This document shows, piece after piece, positions 15,384-23,482 of a DNA stretch of 30,706 bases. The DNA is from JAZFYD01 sp036443405 (GTDB lineage: Bacteria; Planctomycetota; PLA2): positions 1-30,706 of the forward strand of contig JAZFYD010000153.1 in assembly GCA_036443405.1 (NCBI GenBank), read 5' to 3'. The position numbers and the translations under genes are program-made. The notes below the pieces were generated by a model. That model saw only the letters and a program-made list of their open reading frames with translations, was not told the origin of the DNA and did not search any database. How positions within the stretch are numbered: the stretch's first letter is position 1; every line of letters begins with the position of its first letter.

Positions 15384-16364
15384 CTACTTTGGGTTCGCTT
15401 TGTAGAACGCGAGCCAGTCGTCGATCACCGACTTCGCTTCCTTGCGCACCATCGGGGGGCCGACGATCTCGGCTTGGTCGCCGTACGACAGGGACCAGTC
15501 CACCACCCACCGGTTGTTCTCGGTTCGCACGGTTCGCTCGACGCCGCCGTCGGCGCGGTTCTTCAGCTCGCCCGGGGAACTGATCTCGCGAACAAACCGC
15601 GCGCCGCCCGATGCGAAGTGCACGCGCACGGCCCTGTCTCCGGGGCCCGGCTTGTAGATCTCGGCGCGGCGATAGCGCTGCGCGGAAAAGCCACGCGGGC
15701 GTTCGAACGTCGTTTCCAAAAGCTCCGCCTCACGGATGCGATCGACACGGAACTTCAGCTCCTTTTGCCGCAGCGAGTCGCGCGCGATCAGATAGAACGT
15801 CCCGAGGTGGTCCAGGAGCGCGTAGGGCCGGACCGTGCGGCGGTTCAGCGAGCGGCGGCTCTGGGTGTAGTACTCCATGAGTACTTCCCGGTGCTCATCG
15901 ACCGCCTTTTCCAGGACCCCCATGCGCTGGCCGAGGGCGCTGGAGCCGCGCCGGCCGCCGATGCGGCGAGCCAGCTTGCGAACGTCGCCGGAGCCGAGCG
16001 CGCCCTCGATCTTGCGCGTGAGCCCGACGACCTCCTTGGCCATCGGTCCGCCGCGCGCGGGGGGCAGCGCTCGCAGCGCGATCAGGATCGCGGCCGCCTC
16101 GCTGACGGTCAGGCGCGCCGGCCGTTTGAAGTGGTCGGCGAAACGCAGCGTGACGCGGTCGCCGTGTGTGAAGCACGCGATGTAGTCATGCGGCAGGTAC
16201 GGCGGCACGCCGCACAGCATCAACGCGTCGGGAATCTCGCGCGCCGCGGCTTGCGCCGAAACGCCGAGGTGTTCGCCGATCTCCTTGAACGAGATTCCGG
16301 GACGCGCTCGCAGAAGCGGAATCAGCGAGAGGTACAAACGGAGTTTCGCGAGGGGTAGCGCCAT
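15384..16364 (-). CDS. WYL-domain transcriptional regulator, PafC-like
   Basis: A 326-aa second member of a two-gene WYL pair. An N-terminal winged-helix segment (AKLRLYLSLIPLLRARPGISFKEIGEHLGVS, ~6-36) is followed by 'MLCGVPPYLPHDYI' (49-62), matching PafC 'WMCGLPGYGPGDLI'. The WYL domain lies at ~165-235 (RTVRPYALLDHLGTFYLIARD, with FYL at 190-192 in place of WYL, then KFRVDRI). A C-terminal WCX-like extension follows. In actinobacteria PafB and PafC together form the transcriptional activator of the RecA/LexA-independent DNA-damage response, and WYL domains bind nucleic-acid or nucleotide ligands. The open frame runs upstream to 16646, but the ATG at 16364 overlaps the partner's stop as TGATG, giving coupled translation and the expected N-terminus. 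Confidence 0.85.
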   Translation of the reverse strand: MALPLAKLRLYLSLIPLLRARPGISFKEIGEHLGVSAQAAAREIPDALMLCGVPPYLPHDYIACFTHGDRVTLRFADHFKRPARLTVSEAAAILIALRALPPARGGPMAKEVVGLTRKIEGALGSGDVRKLARRIGGRRGSSALGQRMGVLEKAVDEHREVLMEYYTQSRRSLNRRTVRPYALLDHLGTFYLIARDSLRQKELKFRVDRIREAELLETTFERPRGFSAQRYRRAEIYKPGPGDRAVRVHFASGGARFVREISSPGELKNRADGGVERTVRTENNRWVVDWSLSYGDQAEIVGPPMVRKEAKSVIDDWLAFYKANPK

Positions 16365-17407
16365 CAAAGGTACCTCTCGCGCAACTCTTTCAACTGGTCG
16401 ATTCCCTGCGCGCGCAACCACGCCGGGCTGATCACGGCACACTGTCCGCTGTATGCGGACAGGTAACCGAGCAACCGCTGGTGCGTGCGATTGGACTTGC
16501 GGACCTTCAGCGACAACACACCCTTGCCGTCCCCGCGCCGCTCGAATTTTCGCCCCGGCGGCAGCGCGTCCTCGATCATCCACGCCACGTCCTCGTGGAA
16601 GAGGATCTTGGCCCACTCCTCCTTGACACCCTCGTCGAACTCCCACGGTTCGATCTCGAGGTGTTTTTCGATGTCGAACCCGGGCGGAATGTCGAACTCG
16701 CGGCCGCGCACGCGGTTGACCTCGAGTTTACCCGCCATGCGGGACAGCCGGAACTGCCGGATCGCGCTGCGATCCTGATCATTGCCGACGACGTACCATT
16801 CGCCGTCGCGATAGCCGACACCGTAGGGATGAAGCTGCCGCTTCGTCGGTTTGCGGTCTTCCGGGCGCTTGTATTCGAACTTGATCGTCTTGCGGGCGAC
16901 CACCGCGCGCACGATCTTCTCGAGGTTGTCGTAGACGCCGCGGTCCTTCTTGCCGCGGCTGAACGCGAGCACGCGGTTCTTGGCGATCGCGGCCTGAAGT
17001 TCCTCGGGAACCGGCGCGTCGATCGTCATCTTCAGCAGCGCCGCGCGCAGATTCGCGCTGACGGCGTCGTTGGAACCGCGCGCCGCATTACCAAGGACAG
17101 TCAGCAGCGCCGCTTCGTCCTCGGTCAGCTGCAACTCGTGGTGGAAGTACTGCTCCCGCGGGATGTAGTACCCCTCGCGGCCGCGCTCGTCGCTGGCGAT
17201 GTACTCGACCGGGATCCCGATCTCGCGCAGCTCCTTTTTGTCCCGGTCGAACCGCTTCTCGACGGCGTCCTCGCGGGCCAGATCGTTGTAGCCGATCACC
17301 TGCTTGCGGATCGACGAAAACGGCACGGGTTCCGAGGATGCGAGCAGGAACGACACCAGGTTCATGAGCCGTTCGAACTTCGGTACGGAGTCGGTCGTGG
17401 AGGACAA
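16364..17407 (-). CDS. WYL-domain transcriptional regulator, PafB-like
   Basis: A 347-aa first member of the WYL pair. The N-terminal HTH reads KFERLMNLVSFLLASSEPVPFSSIRKQVIGY (10-40), then EDAVEKRFDRDKKELREIGIPVEY and GREGYYIPREQY, closely following PafB proteins. The WYL domain spans ~173-225: HPYGVGYRDGEWYVVGNDQD (WYV at 204-206) and IRQFRLSRM (216-224). A C-terminal WCX region follows. The start is TTG at 17407, without a Shine-Dalgarno sequence. A TAGAAT hexamer lies 7-12 nt upstream, so a leaderless message is possible. It is coupled to the PafC-like gene by TGATG. Targets are unknown; the pair sits beside a MATE exporter (117-bp gap), which need not be regulated by it. No Pup-proteasome genes are nearby. 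Confidence 0.87.
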   Translation of the reverse strand: MSSTTDSVPKFERLMNLVSFLLASSEPVPFSSIRKQVIGYNDLAREDAVEKRFDRDKKELREIGIPVEYIASDERGREGYYIPREQYFHHELQLTEDEAALLTVLGNAARGSNDAVSANLRAALLKMTIDAPVPEELQAAIAKNRVLAFSRGKKDRGVYDNLEKIVRAVVARKTIKFEYKRPEDRKPTKRQLHPYGVGYRDGEWYVVGNDQDRSAIRQFRLSRMAGKLEVNRVRGREFDIPPGFDIEKHLEIEPWEFDEGVKEEWAKILFHEDVAWMIEDALPPGRKFERRGDGKGVLSLKVRKSNRTHQRLLGYLSAYSGQCAVISPAWLRAQGIDQLKELRERYL

Positions 17408-17524
17408 GGCAGGGATTCTATAGAAAGGTCGCGGCAGGTGGCACCGTTCGGAATCGGCCGCCGCGGGATTTCCATTCCGGACGCGACGACCCGCATGCGC
17501 GGGCCCGGCCGTCCATCGGGAAAC

Positions 17525-18931
17525 CTACCGGATCTTCTTGTAGCGCCAGTGGCCGCGGTGCCAAATGTAGACGTAGAGGCACGCCGCGAGGCCGGAAGTC
17601 ACGACCAAACTCCACCAGAGCGCCGGCCGGCCCCAACCGAGTTCCTCGTGATGGAACGCGATGTAGGCTGCGACAGGGATTTGCAGGGCCAGGAAACCGA
17701 CCGCGTCCAGAAACAGCGGCGTCTTGGTGCTGCCGGCGCCGTTGAGCGCCTGGGCGATGGTGACTCCCACGCCGGTGACCGCGTATCCGAAGACCGCGAT
17801 CTGCAGATACTCGACGCCGAGCTGGATCGTCGAGTCGTACTCGGGGTTCTCCGCCGGGTCGTCGCCGAAAAAGATGAAAAGTTCGCGGGCGTAGAAGTAA
17901 TAGAACAGCCCGATGCCGCACATCATCACCGCGTTGATCACGGTCGCGGCCCAGCCGGTGAGCTTGGCCCGCTCGATCTTGCCCGCGCCGAGCGCCTGGC
18001 CGACCATGGCGGACGCGGCGGCCCCCCACCCGGCGCCGGTGAACATCGCCAGCATGTCGAGGCGGAATCCGACCGCGAGCGCGTTGTGAATCGCCTCGGA
18101 GTCGCCGAACTCGTTGACCACACGAATGATGGCTCCGTAGGCCACGACGCGCACGACGAACTGAAGCGACGACGGGATCCCGATGCGGGTGAGGTTCCAG
18201 AGCATTCGGAAGCGCAGCCGGATGCGCATCAGGATCAGTCGGATCGGGGAGGCCCGCCGGGTCACGAGGTACAGCCCGAACACCGCGAAAACACCGCGGG
18301 CGATGACCGTGGCCCACGCGGCGCCGGCGACGCCCATCGGTTCCAGGCCGATGAGCCTCCAGCCGTGCACCATGATGATCGTCAGGCCGACGTTGAAGAC
18401 GTTGGCTCCGATCAGGAGGATCATCGGCCAACGCGCGTTGCCGCCCGCGCGCAGTTGTGCCGTGACCTGCATCAGCGCGAACATCGTGAAGAGCCCGAGG
18501 CTCATGATCTCGAGGTATTCCTGCGCCGGCTCGAGGGACTGCCCCGACGATCCGATCATGCCGAGCAGTTCGCGCGCGTACGCATAGCTCGGCCATCCGA
18601 GCACGACCGCCAGGAACCCGAGCAACAGGAACGACTGCATCGCGTTGGCGTTGGCGCGCTTGTAGTTGCGCATGCCGAAGTTGCGCGACATCACGGCGAT
18701 GGACGCGTTGTTCACGCCGTTGCTGATCAGCATCGGAATGAAGTTGAGCAGCGACGCGTCGTTGACGGCGCCGAGCGCGTACGGCCCGAGCGCGCCGACG
18801 ATGATCAGGTCGACGAGATTGAACAGGCTGTGGAAGAACATCCCCAGGACGAGGGGGATGCCGAAACTGATGAGACGAATGAGCAACGGCCCTCGGTTGA
18901 GGTCCCCCGCAAGCCTTGCCTCCTCGGTCAT
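17525..18931 (-). CDS. MATE family efflux transporter
   Basis: A 468-aa polytopic inner-membrane protein with about 12 predicted membrane helices in two homologous halves. It begins LLIRLISFGIPLVLGMFFHSLFNLVDLIIVGALGPYALGAV, the typical MATE N-terminus with the conserved Pro in helix 1. The second half restarts at LWNLTRIGIPSSLQFVVRVVAYG. MATE carriers export cationic drugs or metabolites using Na+ or H+ gradients; the cargo here cannot be inferred. The ATG at 18931 has GAAGG 7 bp upstream. It is 48 bp downstream of ald on the same strand, possibly co-transcribed. Confidence 0.93.
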   Translation of the reverse strand: MTEEARLAGDLNRGPLLIRLISFGIPLVLGMFFHSLFNLVDLIIVGALGPYALGAVNDASLLNFIPMLISNGVNNASIAVMSRNFGMRNYKRANANAMQSFLLLGFLAVVLGWPSYAYARELLGMIGSSGQSLEPAQEYLEIMSLGLFTMFALMQVTAQLRAGGNARWPMILLIGANVFNVGLTIIMVHGWRLIGLEPMGVAGAAWATVIARGVFAVFGLYLVTRRASPIRLILMRIRLRFRMLWNLTRIGIPSSLQFVVRVVAYGAIIRVVNEFGDSEAIHNALAVGFRLDMLAMFTGAGWGAAASAMVGQALGAGKIERAKLTGWAATVINAVMMCGIGLFYYFYARELFIFFGDDPAENPEYDSTIQLGVEYLQIAVFGYAVTGVGVTIAQALNGAGSTKTPLFLDAVGFLALQIPVAAYIAFHHEELGWGRPALWWSLVVTSGLAACLYVYIWHRGHWRYKKIR

Positions 18932-18979
18932 TGCTGCGCCTTCGTGCCGGTGCTCATCACGTCGATCGAGCCCCGGGGA

Positions 18980-20095
18980 TTACGCAAGGACGCGTTCGAG
19001 CGGTGTGTAGTCGACGCCGAACGCGTCCGCGACCGCGGGGTGTGTGACCTTGCCGCGCATCACGTTGATGCCCTTGGCGAATCCGGGGTCGCGCAGGATC
19101 GACGAGTCGACGCCGTGGTCCGCGAGACGAATCGCGCCGGTCAGCGTTGCGTTGGTGAGCGCATAGGTCGAGGTACGCGGCACCGCGCCGGGCATGTTCG
19201 CGACGCAGTAGTGAAGGACGCCGTCCACGAAAAACGTCGGGTCGGAGTGCGTGGTCGGTCTGCAGGTCTCGACGCAACCGCCCTGGTCGACGGCGACATC
19301 CACGATGACCGCGCCGGGCTTCATTTCCTTCAGATAGGCGCGCGGGACCAGCACAGGCGCCTTGGCGCCCTCGATGAGCACCGCCCCGATGAGCAGATCG
19401 CAGCGGCGGCACGCGCCGCGGATGCTGTCGGGATTACTGTGCAGCGTCGTGACGTTGGGCGGCATGACGTCGGCGAGATACCGCAGGCGTTCGAGATCGA
19501 TGTCGAGGATCGTGACGCGCGCGCCGAGGCCCGCGGCCATCCACGCCGCCTGGGTGCCGACGACACCGCCGCCGATGACCACAACGTCGCTGGCCGGCAC
19601 GCCGGGGACACCGCCGAGCAGGACGCCGCGTCCGCCCTCCGGTTTTTGCAGGAAGTAGGCGCCGACCTGGGTCGCCATGCGTCCGGCCACCTCGCTCATC
19701 GGCGTGAGCAGCGGCAGGCGGCCCATCTCGTCCTCGATCGTCTCGTACGCGATGCAGGTCGCGCCGGTGTCGATCATCCCCTTGGTGAGTTCTTCCGACG
19801 CCGCGAAATGGAAGTAGGTGAAAACGAGTTGGTCCTTCTTGATCAACCCGTACTCCTGCGGCAGCGGCTCCTTGACCTTGACGATCATGTCTGCGCGCGC
19901 GAAGACCCCCTCCGGACCGTCGACCATCTCCGCGCCGGCGTCGACGAAGGCGTCGTCGGTGAAACCGCTGCCGAGCCCGGCGGTTTTTTGCACGAGAACG
20001 GTGTGGCCGCGCGACACGAGCGCCGCCACGCCGCCGGGCACCATCGCGACCCGGTTTTCGTTGTCCTTGATCTCTTTGGGCACGCCGACGAGCAT
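18980..20095 (-). CDS. ald: Alanine dehydrogenase
   Basis: NAD-dependent interconversion of L-alanine and pyruvate plus ammonia. The 371-aa length and sequence match Mycobacterium Ald closely: MLVGVPKEIKDNENRVAMVPGG (Arg15), KVKEPLPQEY (Lys75), FTYFHFAAS (His96), the Rossmann motif VVVIGGGVVG (171-180) with Asp198 for NAD, GAVLIEGAKAPVLV, DQGGCVETCRPTTHSDPTF and CVANMPGAVPRTSTYALTNAT. All catalytic residues are kept. An in-frame ATG 33 codons upstream gives an unconvincing extension; the ATG at 20095 has GGAG 7 bp upstream and the family's N-terminus. Confidence 0.96.
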   Translation of the reverse strand: MLVGVPKEIKDNENRVAMVPGGVAALVSRGHTVLVQKTAGLGSGFTDDAFVDAGAEMVDGPEGVFARADMIVKVKEPLPQEYGLIKKDQLVFTYFHFAASEELTKGMIDTGATCIAYETIEDEMGRLPLLTPMSEVAGRMATQVGAYFLQKPEGGRGVLLGGVPGVPASDVVVIGGGVVGTQAAWMAAGLGARVTILDIDLERLRYLADVMPPNVTTLHSNPDSIRGACRRCDLLIGAVLIEGAKAPVLVPRAYLKEMKPGAVIVDVAVDQGGCVETCRPTTHSDPTFFVDGVLHYCVANMPGAVPRTSTYALTNATLTGAIRLADHGVDSSILRDPGFAKGINVMRGKVTHPAVADAFGVDYTPLERVLA

Positions 20096-20199
20096 CGTCC
20101 GTCTCCAATGCGGCCCGGCGCTGCCGCCCGGCCCTGGGGTGAGTCGTTTTGTGGGACCCGGGAGTCTAACAAGCCGAGATTGCGCGCCCAACAACCTTG

Positions 20200-20248
20200 G
20201 TCTCGGCCTCCGCCTCGGACTTGGACTTGGCCTGATCGCCTCGGCCTC
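20200..20248. repeat. Degenerate hexamer low-complexity tract
   Basis: Runs of variants of (tcggcc/tcggac/ttggcc) fill the end of the 151-bp gap between ald and the next gene and touch that gene's stop codon. A similar ggcctcggcctc stretch occurs near 13985. It could form a G/C-rich secondary structure; no function is visible. Confidence 0.4.
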
Positions 20249-21530
20249 AGTCCTTCGCCTTCGCCGGTGCCCAGCGGATCTCCCAACGGAGCAATTCCGA
20301 ATCGAAGTTCCGCTCCAAGTACTCGCGCAGCGACCGGTGGCGCGCGCCCTCGGGAACGAGTGGACAGGACAGCACGGCCATGTCGTGATGGCGCTCGTAG
20401 GAGAACGGCTGCCCGGTAAACGGATTGCTCGGGATCCGCCCGCTCAGGCTCGGAGCGTAGTCCTCCAGGTGGTCCCGCGCCCGGCCTTCGCGCGCAGCGT
20501 CGCTACGGATCGCCACCGCGATTTGCGCGAGTCGCAGGCTTGCGAGGTGTCCCAACGCGAATCGCATCCTATGGAGGCCGCTCGGATGGATCCGAGCGCG
20601 CAGCCGTCCGTCCGCGAGGGTCCTTCGCAAGGCGTCCTCGCTTGTGGCGCACCGGATTCCGTTCGCGAGCTTCTCGAGAGGTTCGAGCCAAGCGCGGTGT
20701 CGGTACGGTCGGTCGTGCCAAGTCAACGGCTTAGGCAGTCTGTAGTGGATCTCGCGGAATTCCCGAAAGGGGTCGTCCCCGGCACGAAACTTCTCGCAGC
20801 CCCGAATGAAGTCCGAGCGTTCCCCACGCAGGATCTCGCGGAGATCGGACACCACCGCATCGGCCACCGGCGTTACGTCCCAATGCGCCCGCAGCGCGTC
20901 CGTATCGACGTTTCCGGTGCGCAATGCGCGGTGCAAGATTTCGAGTGCCCTTATCCGCACCGAAATTCGAATTAGCCGCTCGATGTATGCGGTCGGGATC
21001 CACTTGTCCGAGAGACGAAAGAGGTAGAGGATCGTGGGAACGGTTGACTCGGGTCGGAACCAGGCTCTGAATTGCAACAAGTCACAAACGTCCTGGACTT
21101 CGCCGATCGGGTTGTCGTCTAAAGACTCGACCACCGGACGCGGAAGAAACACCGGCTTTTGATCCGCCGCCTCCAGTAGCGCGAAGTAATCGTTCAAACG
21201 CGGCCACACCTTTTCGAGTTGCTCGCGATCCCAAAAGTCTTGAAAATAGTCCACGCCTAACATGCACTCCGCGAGCAGGTAACCGAACTCTGTGTCCTCT
21301 ACCAAGCGGGCGAACAGTTTCGCCGCCTTGCCGAGGGGGCCGGCGGCGTTCTGGTCGGGCGGGATCTCCTCTCGCGCCGGAGGCTCATCGACGAATTCCC
21401 CGCTGTCTCGCAAGGCCTGAACGTATCGTTCGTACCGCGCCTCCATGGACGCGCCCCACCAGCGATAACCGCCGAACGCAATCGCCACCACGATCAGCGC
21501 CGTCCCGAACGCGACGACCCGGTGCGACAT
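20247..21530 (-). CDS. Membrane-anchored protein of unknown function with C-terminal NPFTGQPF motif
   Basis: 427 aa. A single N-terminal hydrophobic segment (VVAFGTALIVVAIAFGGYRWW, ~5-25) would anchor the protein with the rest outside. The body is helical and acidic/basic, with no recognised catalytic motif. Near the C-terminus LEDYAPSLSGRIPSNPFTGQPFSYERH resembles the 'P.DPF(T/S)GKPL.Y' signature I associate with many exported planctomycete proteins of unknown role. The open frame continues upstream to 21935 through the inverted-repeat element. The ATG at 21530 is preferred because it has AGGGGGAA 9 bp upstream and starts directly before the membrane segment. The real protein could begin at an ATG at 21581, adding 17 residues. 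It is separated from ald by 151 bp. Confidence 0.65.
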   Translation of the reverse strand: MSHRVVAFGTALIVVAIAFGGYRWWGASMEARYERYVQALRDSGEFVDEPPAREEIPPDQNAAGPLGKAAKLFARLVEDTEFGYLLAECMLGVDYFQDFWDREQLEKVWPRLNDYFALLEAADQKPVFLPRPVVESLDDNPIGEVQDVCDLLQFRAWFRPESTVPTILYLFRLSDKWIPTAYIERLIRISVRIRALEILHRALRTGNVDTDALRAHWDVTPVADAVVSDLREILRGERSDFIRGCEKFRAGDDPFREFREIHYRLPKPLTWHDRPYRHRAWLEPLEKLANGIRCATSEDALRRTLADGRLRARIHPSGLHRMRFALGHLASLRLAQIAVAIRSDAAREGRARDHLEDYAPSLSGRIPSNPFTGQPFSYERHHDMAVLSCPLVPEGARHRSLREYLERNFDSELLRWEIRWAPAKAKD

Positions 21531-22079
21531 AGCTGCTGATTCCCCCTGCTCACTCACCTTCGCATCGTCCTCGCGAAGCATGCTACTCGCTTGCCGCAGG
21601 CGGATCCGCGCTAAAGAAGCGGATCTTGCGATGACGGATCGGTGGATCGTTCGTTGCACCGTTTTTTGCTGTTCGTCCCGCGAGACCTCGTACGCGTTGG
21701 TTGCGCAAGGTGCCAGGTGGCGCGGCGGTCTACTCTCCGTGCGCTTTGATGCGCAACTCCGCCGCTTACCAGGCACCGATCGCGGGTGGTCGTTGTTGCG
21801 CGTGCGGACATCCAACCGTACGCACGCTCCGTTGTCCGCAACACAAACAACGGTGCGGGCAGCAAAGATCGGGTGCCTGGTAAGTCGGCGGTGCAGAGCA
21901 CGGAATCCGGCAACGAGAGCTGACCGCCGCGCCACCTGGCACCTTCACGACAACAGCAACCGTTCGAGGTCTAGTTGGACGAATGTTCGGGGACCGGTGG
22001 GACGAACGAGAACGTGCGCGCAGCCGGGAACACCGCCGGACCCACGTACCGTATGATCCAGCCATGGAGGGGGCGATCG
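21531..22079. other. 549-bp divergent intergenic region
   Basis: Lies between the unknown membrane gene (minus) and the first Clp-N gene (plus). It holds the nested inverted-repeat element at 21707-21945, ribosome binding sites for both flanking genes (GGGGGAA at the left edge, GGAGGGGG at the right) and a TATGAT hexamer at 22052-22057 that could be a -10 for the Clp-N genes, although no good -35 is seen. No convincing gene was found. Confidence 0.6.
21707..21945. repeat. 239-bp nested inverted-repeat element (MITE- or REPIN-like)
   Basis: The ends are perfect 24-nt inverted repeats: 21707-21730 begins AAGGTGCCAGGTGG and 21922-21945 is its exact reverse complement. Inside is a second perfect 13-nt pair, CTTACCAGGCACC (21765-21777) and GGTGCCTGGTAAG (21872-21884). 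Within that is an imperfect pair around GTTGTT...GCGGAC (21793-21810) and its partner near 21835-21853. Both outer pairs carry a CCAGG(T/C)-type core. There is no transposase and no obvious target-site duplication. The architecture suggests a non-autonomous mobile element or a large folded transcript. Confidence 0.75.
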
Positions 22080-22640
22080 ATGTTTGACCGATTCACGGAC
22101 CGCGCGCGCAAAGTGATGGGCTTTGCGCGTCAGGAATCTTTGAGGCTCAAACACGACTACATCGGTACCGAGCACATGCTGCTCGGCCTGATCCAGGAAG
22201 GCAGCGGAGTCGCGTCGGACGTGCTCAAAAACCTCGACGTGGATCTCAAGACGGTCCGCCGGGAGGTGGAGAAGCTCGTCTCCTACGGGACGACGGTGAT
22301 CAGCATGGGGCAGCTCCCCTTCACGCCGCGCGGGAAGAAAGTGCTGGAGTTCGCCTTGGAGGAGGCCAGCAACTTCGGGCACAACTACATCGGTACCGAG
22401 CACCTCTTGTTGGGTTTGATCCGCGAGCGGGAAGGGATCGCCGCCCAGGTCCTGAAAGTCATCAGGGTTCGCCTCGAAGACGTCCGCGAGGAGGTGCTGG
22501 AGTTGCTCGGCGTGGAGGTCGTAGACGAGAGCGATGCGAGAGACGAAGGGGACAAGACTCTCCGCGAGGAGCTTGCCCTTCTCAACATGCGGCTGGAGCA
22601 ACTGGAAGAGCGAGTGAAGAAACTGGAAGGCGGCGCGTGA
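22080..22640 (+). CDS. Clp N-domain (ClpC-type) protein without ATPase, copy 1
   Basis: 186 aa. Two tandem Clp_N repeats: MFDRFTDRARKVMGFARQE...DYIGTEHMLLGLIQEGSGVASDVL (1-~65) and LPFTPRGKKVLEFALEEASNFGHNYIGTEHLLLGLIREREGIAAQVL (~80-130). They are followed by an acidic linker and a short coiled coil (LNMRLEQLEERVKKLEGGA). In ClpC this domain binds adaptors, McsB and phospho-arginine substrates; here no AAA+ module follows, so the protein may act as an adaptor or a decoy for ClpC. That is inference. The ATG at 22080 has GGAGGGGG upstream. A copy 2 paralogue follows after 21 bp. Confidence 0.85.
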   Translation: MFDRFTDRARKVMGFARQESLRLKHDYIGTEHMLLGLIQEGSGVASDVLKNLDVDLKTVRREVEKLVSYGTTVISMGQLPFTPRGKKVLEFALEEASNFGHNYIGTEHLLLGLIREREGIAAQVLKVIRVRLEDVREEVLELLGVEVVDESDARDEGDKTLREELALLNMRLEQLEERVKKLEGGA

Positions 22641-22661
22641 TGGTTACGCCTAGGGGACAAA

Positions 22662-23246
22662 ATGTTTGACCGATTTACGGACCACGCGCGCAAGACGATG
22701 GGGTTGTCCCATCAGGAGGCGCAGCGGTACCACCACGACTACATCGGCCCCGAGCACTTCCTCCTGGGCCTGTTGCTCGTGGGCGACTCTGCGGGTGTGG
22801 AGGTATTGGGGGAACTCGACGTGGACACCGATCAGCTTGGATCGTTGGTGGAATCCCGCATGACCCAAGCCACCATTTTTGTCACGATGGGGCAACTCCC
22901 CTTCACGCCGCGCGCGAAGAAGGTCCTGGAACTCGCCTTGGAGGAGGCCAGCAACCTTGGTCACAACTACATCGGCTCCGAGCACCTCTTGCTCGGTCTG
23001 ATCCGCGAACGCCACAGCATCGCCGCGGCCGCCCTTGCGGAATGCGGTGTCGAGTTGGTGCCGGCACGCGACGCAATCCTTGAGGTCCTAGCCCGTTCGG
23101 ACGAGGATCCTGACACGGAATCCGCGGCCCCCACGACCCTTCCGCCCATGCGGTCCGGCGATCCCCTCAAAGACGAAGTGGCGCGCGCCCGCGAGCGCAT
23201 CGGCGCGTTGGAAGAGCGCGTGAAACGGTTGGAGGGTCCGGCGTAG
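22662..23246 (+). CDS. Clp N-domain (ClpC-type) protein without ATPase, copy 2
   Basis: 194 aa, a tandem paralogue of the preceding gene sharing MFDRFTDHARKTMG, HDYIGPEHFLLGLL, the block MGQLPFTPRAKKVLELALEEASNLGHNYIGSEHLLLGLIRER, and a C-terminal coiled coil ending LEERVKRLEGPA. The first repeat has diverged most, and a Pro/Thr/Asp-rich linker (~145-170) precedes the coil. The near-identical second repeat but divergent first repeat suggest duplication followed by uneven divergence. The ATG at 22662 has AGGGGA 5 bp upstream. It probably forms a two-gene operon with copy 1. Confidence 0.85.
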   Translation: MFDRFTDHARKTMGLSHQEAQRYHHDYIGPEHFLLGLLLVGDSAGVEVLGELDVDTDQLGSLVESRMTQATIFVTMGQLPFTPRAKKVLELALEEASNLGHNYIGSEHLLLGLIRERHSIAAAALAECGVELVPARDAILEVLARSDEDPDTESAAPTTLPPMRSGDPLKDEVARARERIGALEERVKRLEGPA

Positions 23247-23289
23247 CCGCCGCGCAGCGGGGTTAGTCCAGCCCGCGCCGGCCAGTCCG

Positions 23290-23316
23290 TTCAAACGGTG
23301 CCAGGCACGGTTTGAA
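23290..23316. repeat. 27-bp palindrome with GGTGCCAGGCAC core
   Basis: Twelve of thirteen base pairs match around a single central base, with TTCAAAC and GTTTGAA at the ends and GGTGCCAGGCAC in the middle. It sits in the 236-bp gap after the Clp-N pair. The same GTGCCAGG core occurs in the arms of the 21707-21945 element. It could be a REP-type repeat or a protein-binding palindrome; no T-tract follows, so it is not a standard terminator. Confidence 0.6.
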
Positions 23317-23482
23317 ACGAAACTTGGGCTCCGCAGCAGGCGCCACCTCCGGTACGGATCTGGCGGCTCTAAGTCGCGCGTCGAAAAGCCCCGAACCTCG
23401 GACTTTTCCGACCCCTGCTTAACCCGTACCCCGGAATTGACGAAGAGAGTACGGCCCAGTCTGGGTCGGAAAGGAACTCACA

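Noticed and set aside
12493..15405. Plus-strand open frame of about 970 codons
   Set aside because: Antisense to the TPR/zinc-peptidase gene in its first half and out of frame with the aminotransferase in its second half. No start context and no recognisable motif.
16481..20419. Plus-strand open frame of over 1300 codons
   Set aside because: It runs antisense across the PafB-like, MATE and ald genes, whose products have full family motifs. Its translation is Arg/His/Asp-rich with no domain, as expected from high-GC third positions.
21580..22056. Small open frames within the 239-bp inverted-repeat element
   Set aside because: They arise on both strands from the repeat arms, are Arg/Cys-rich and have no ribosome binding site.
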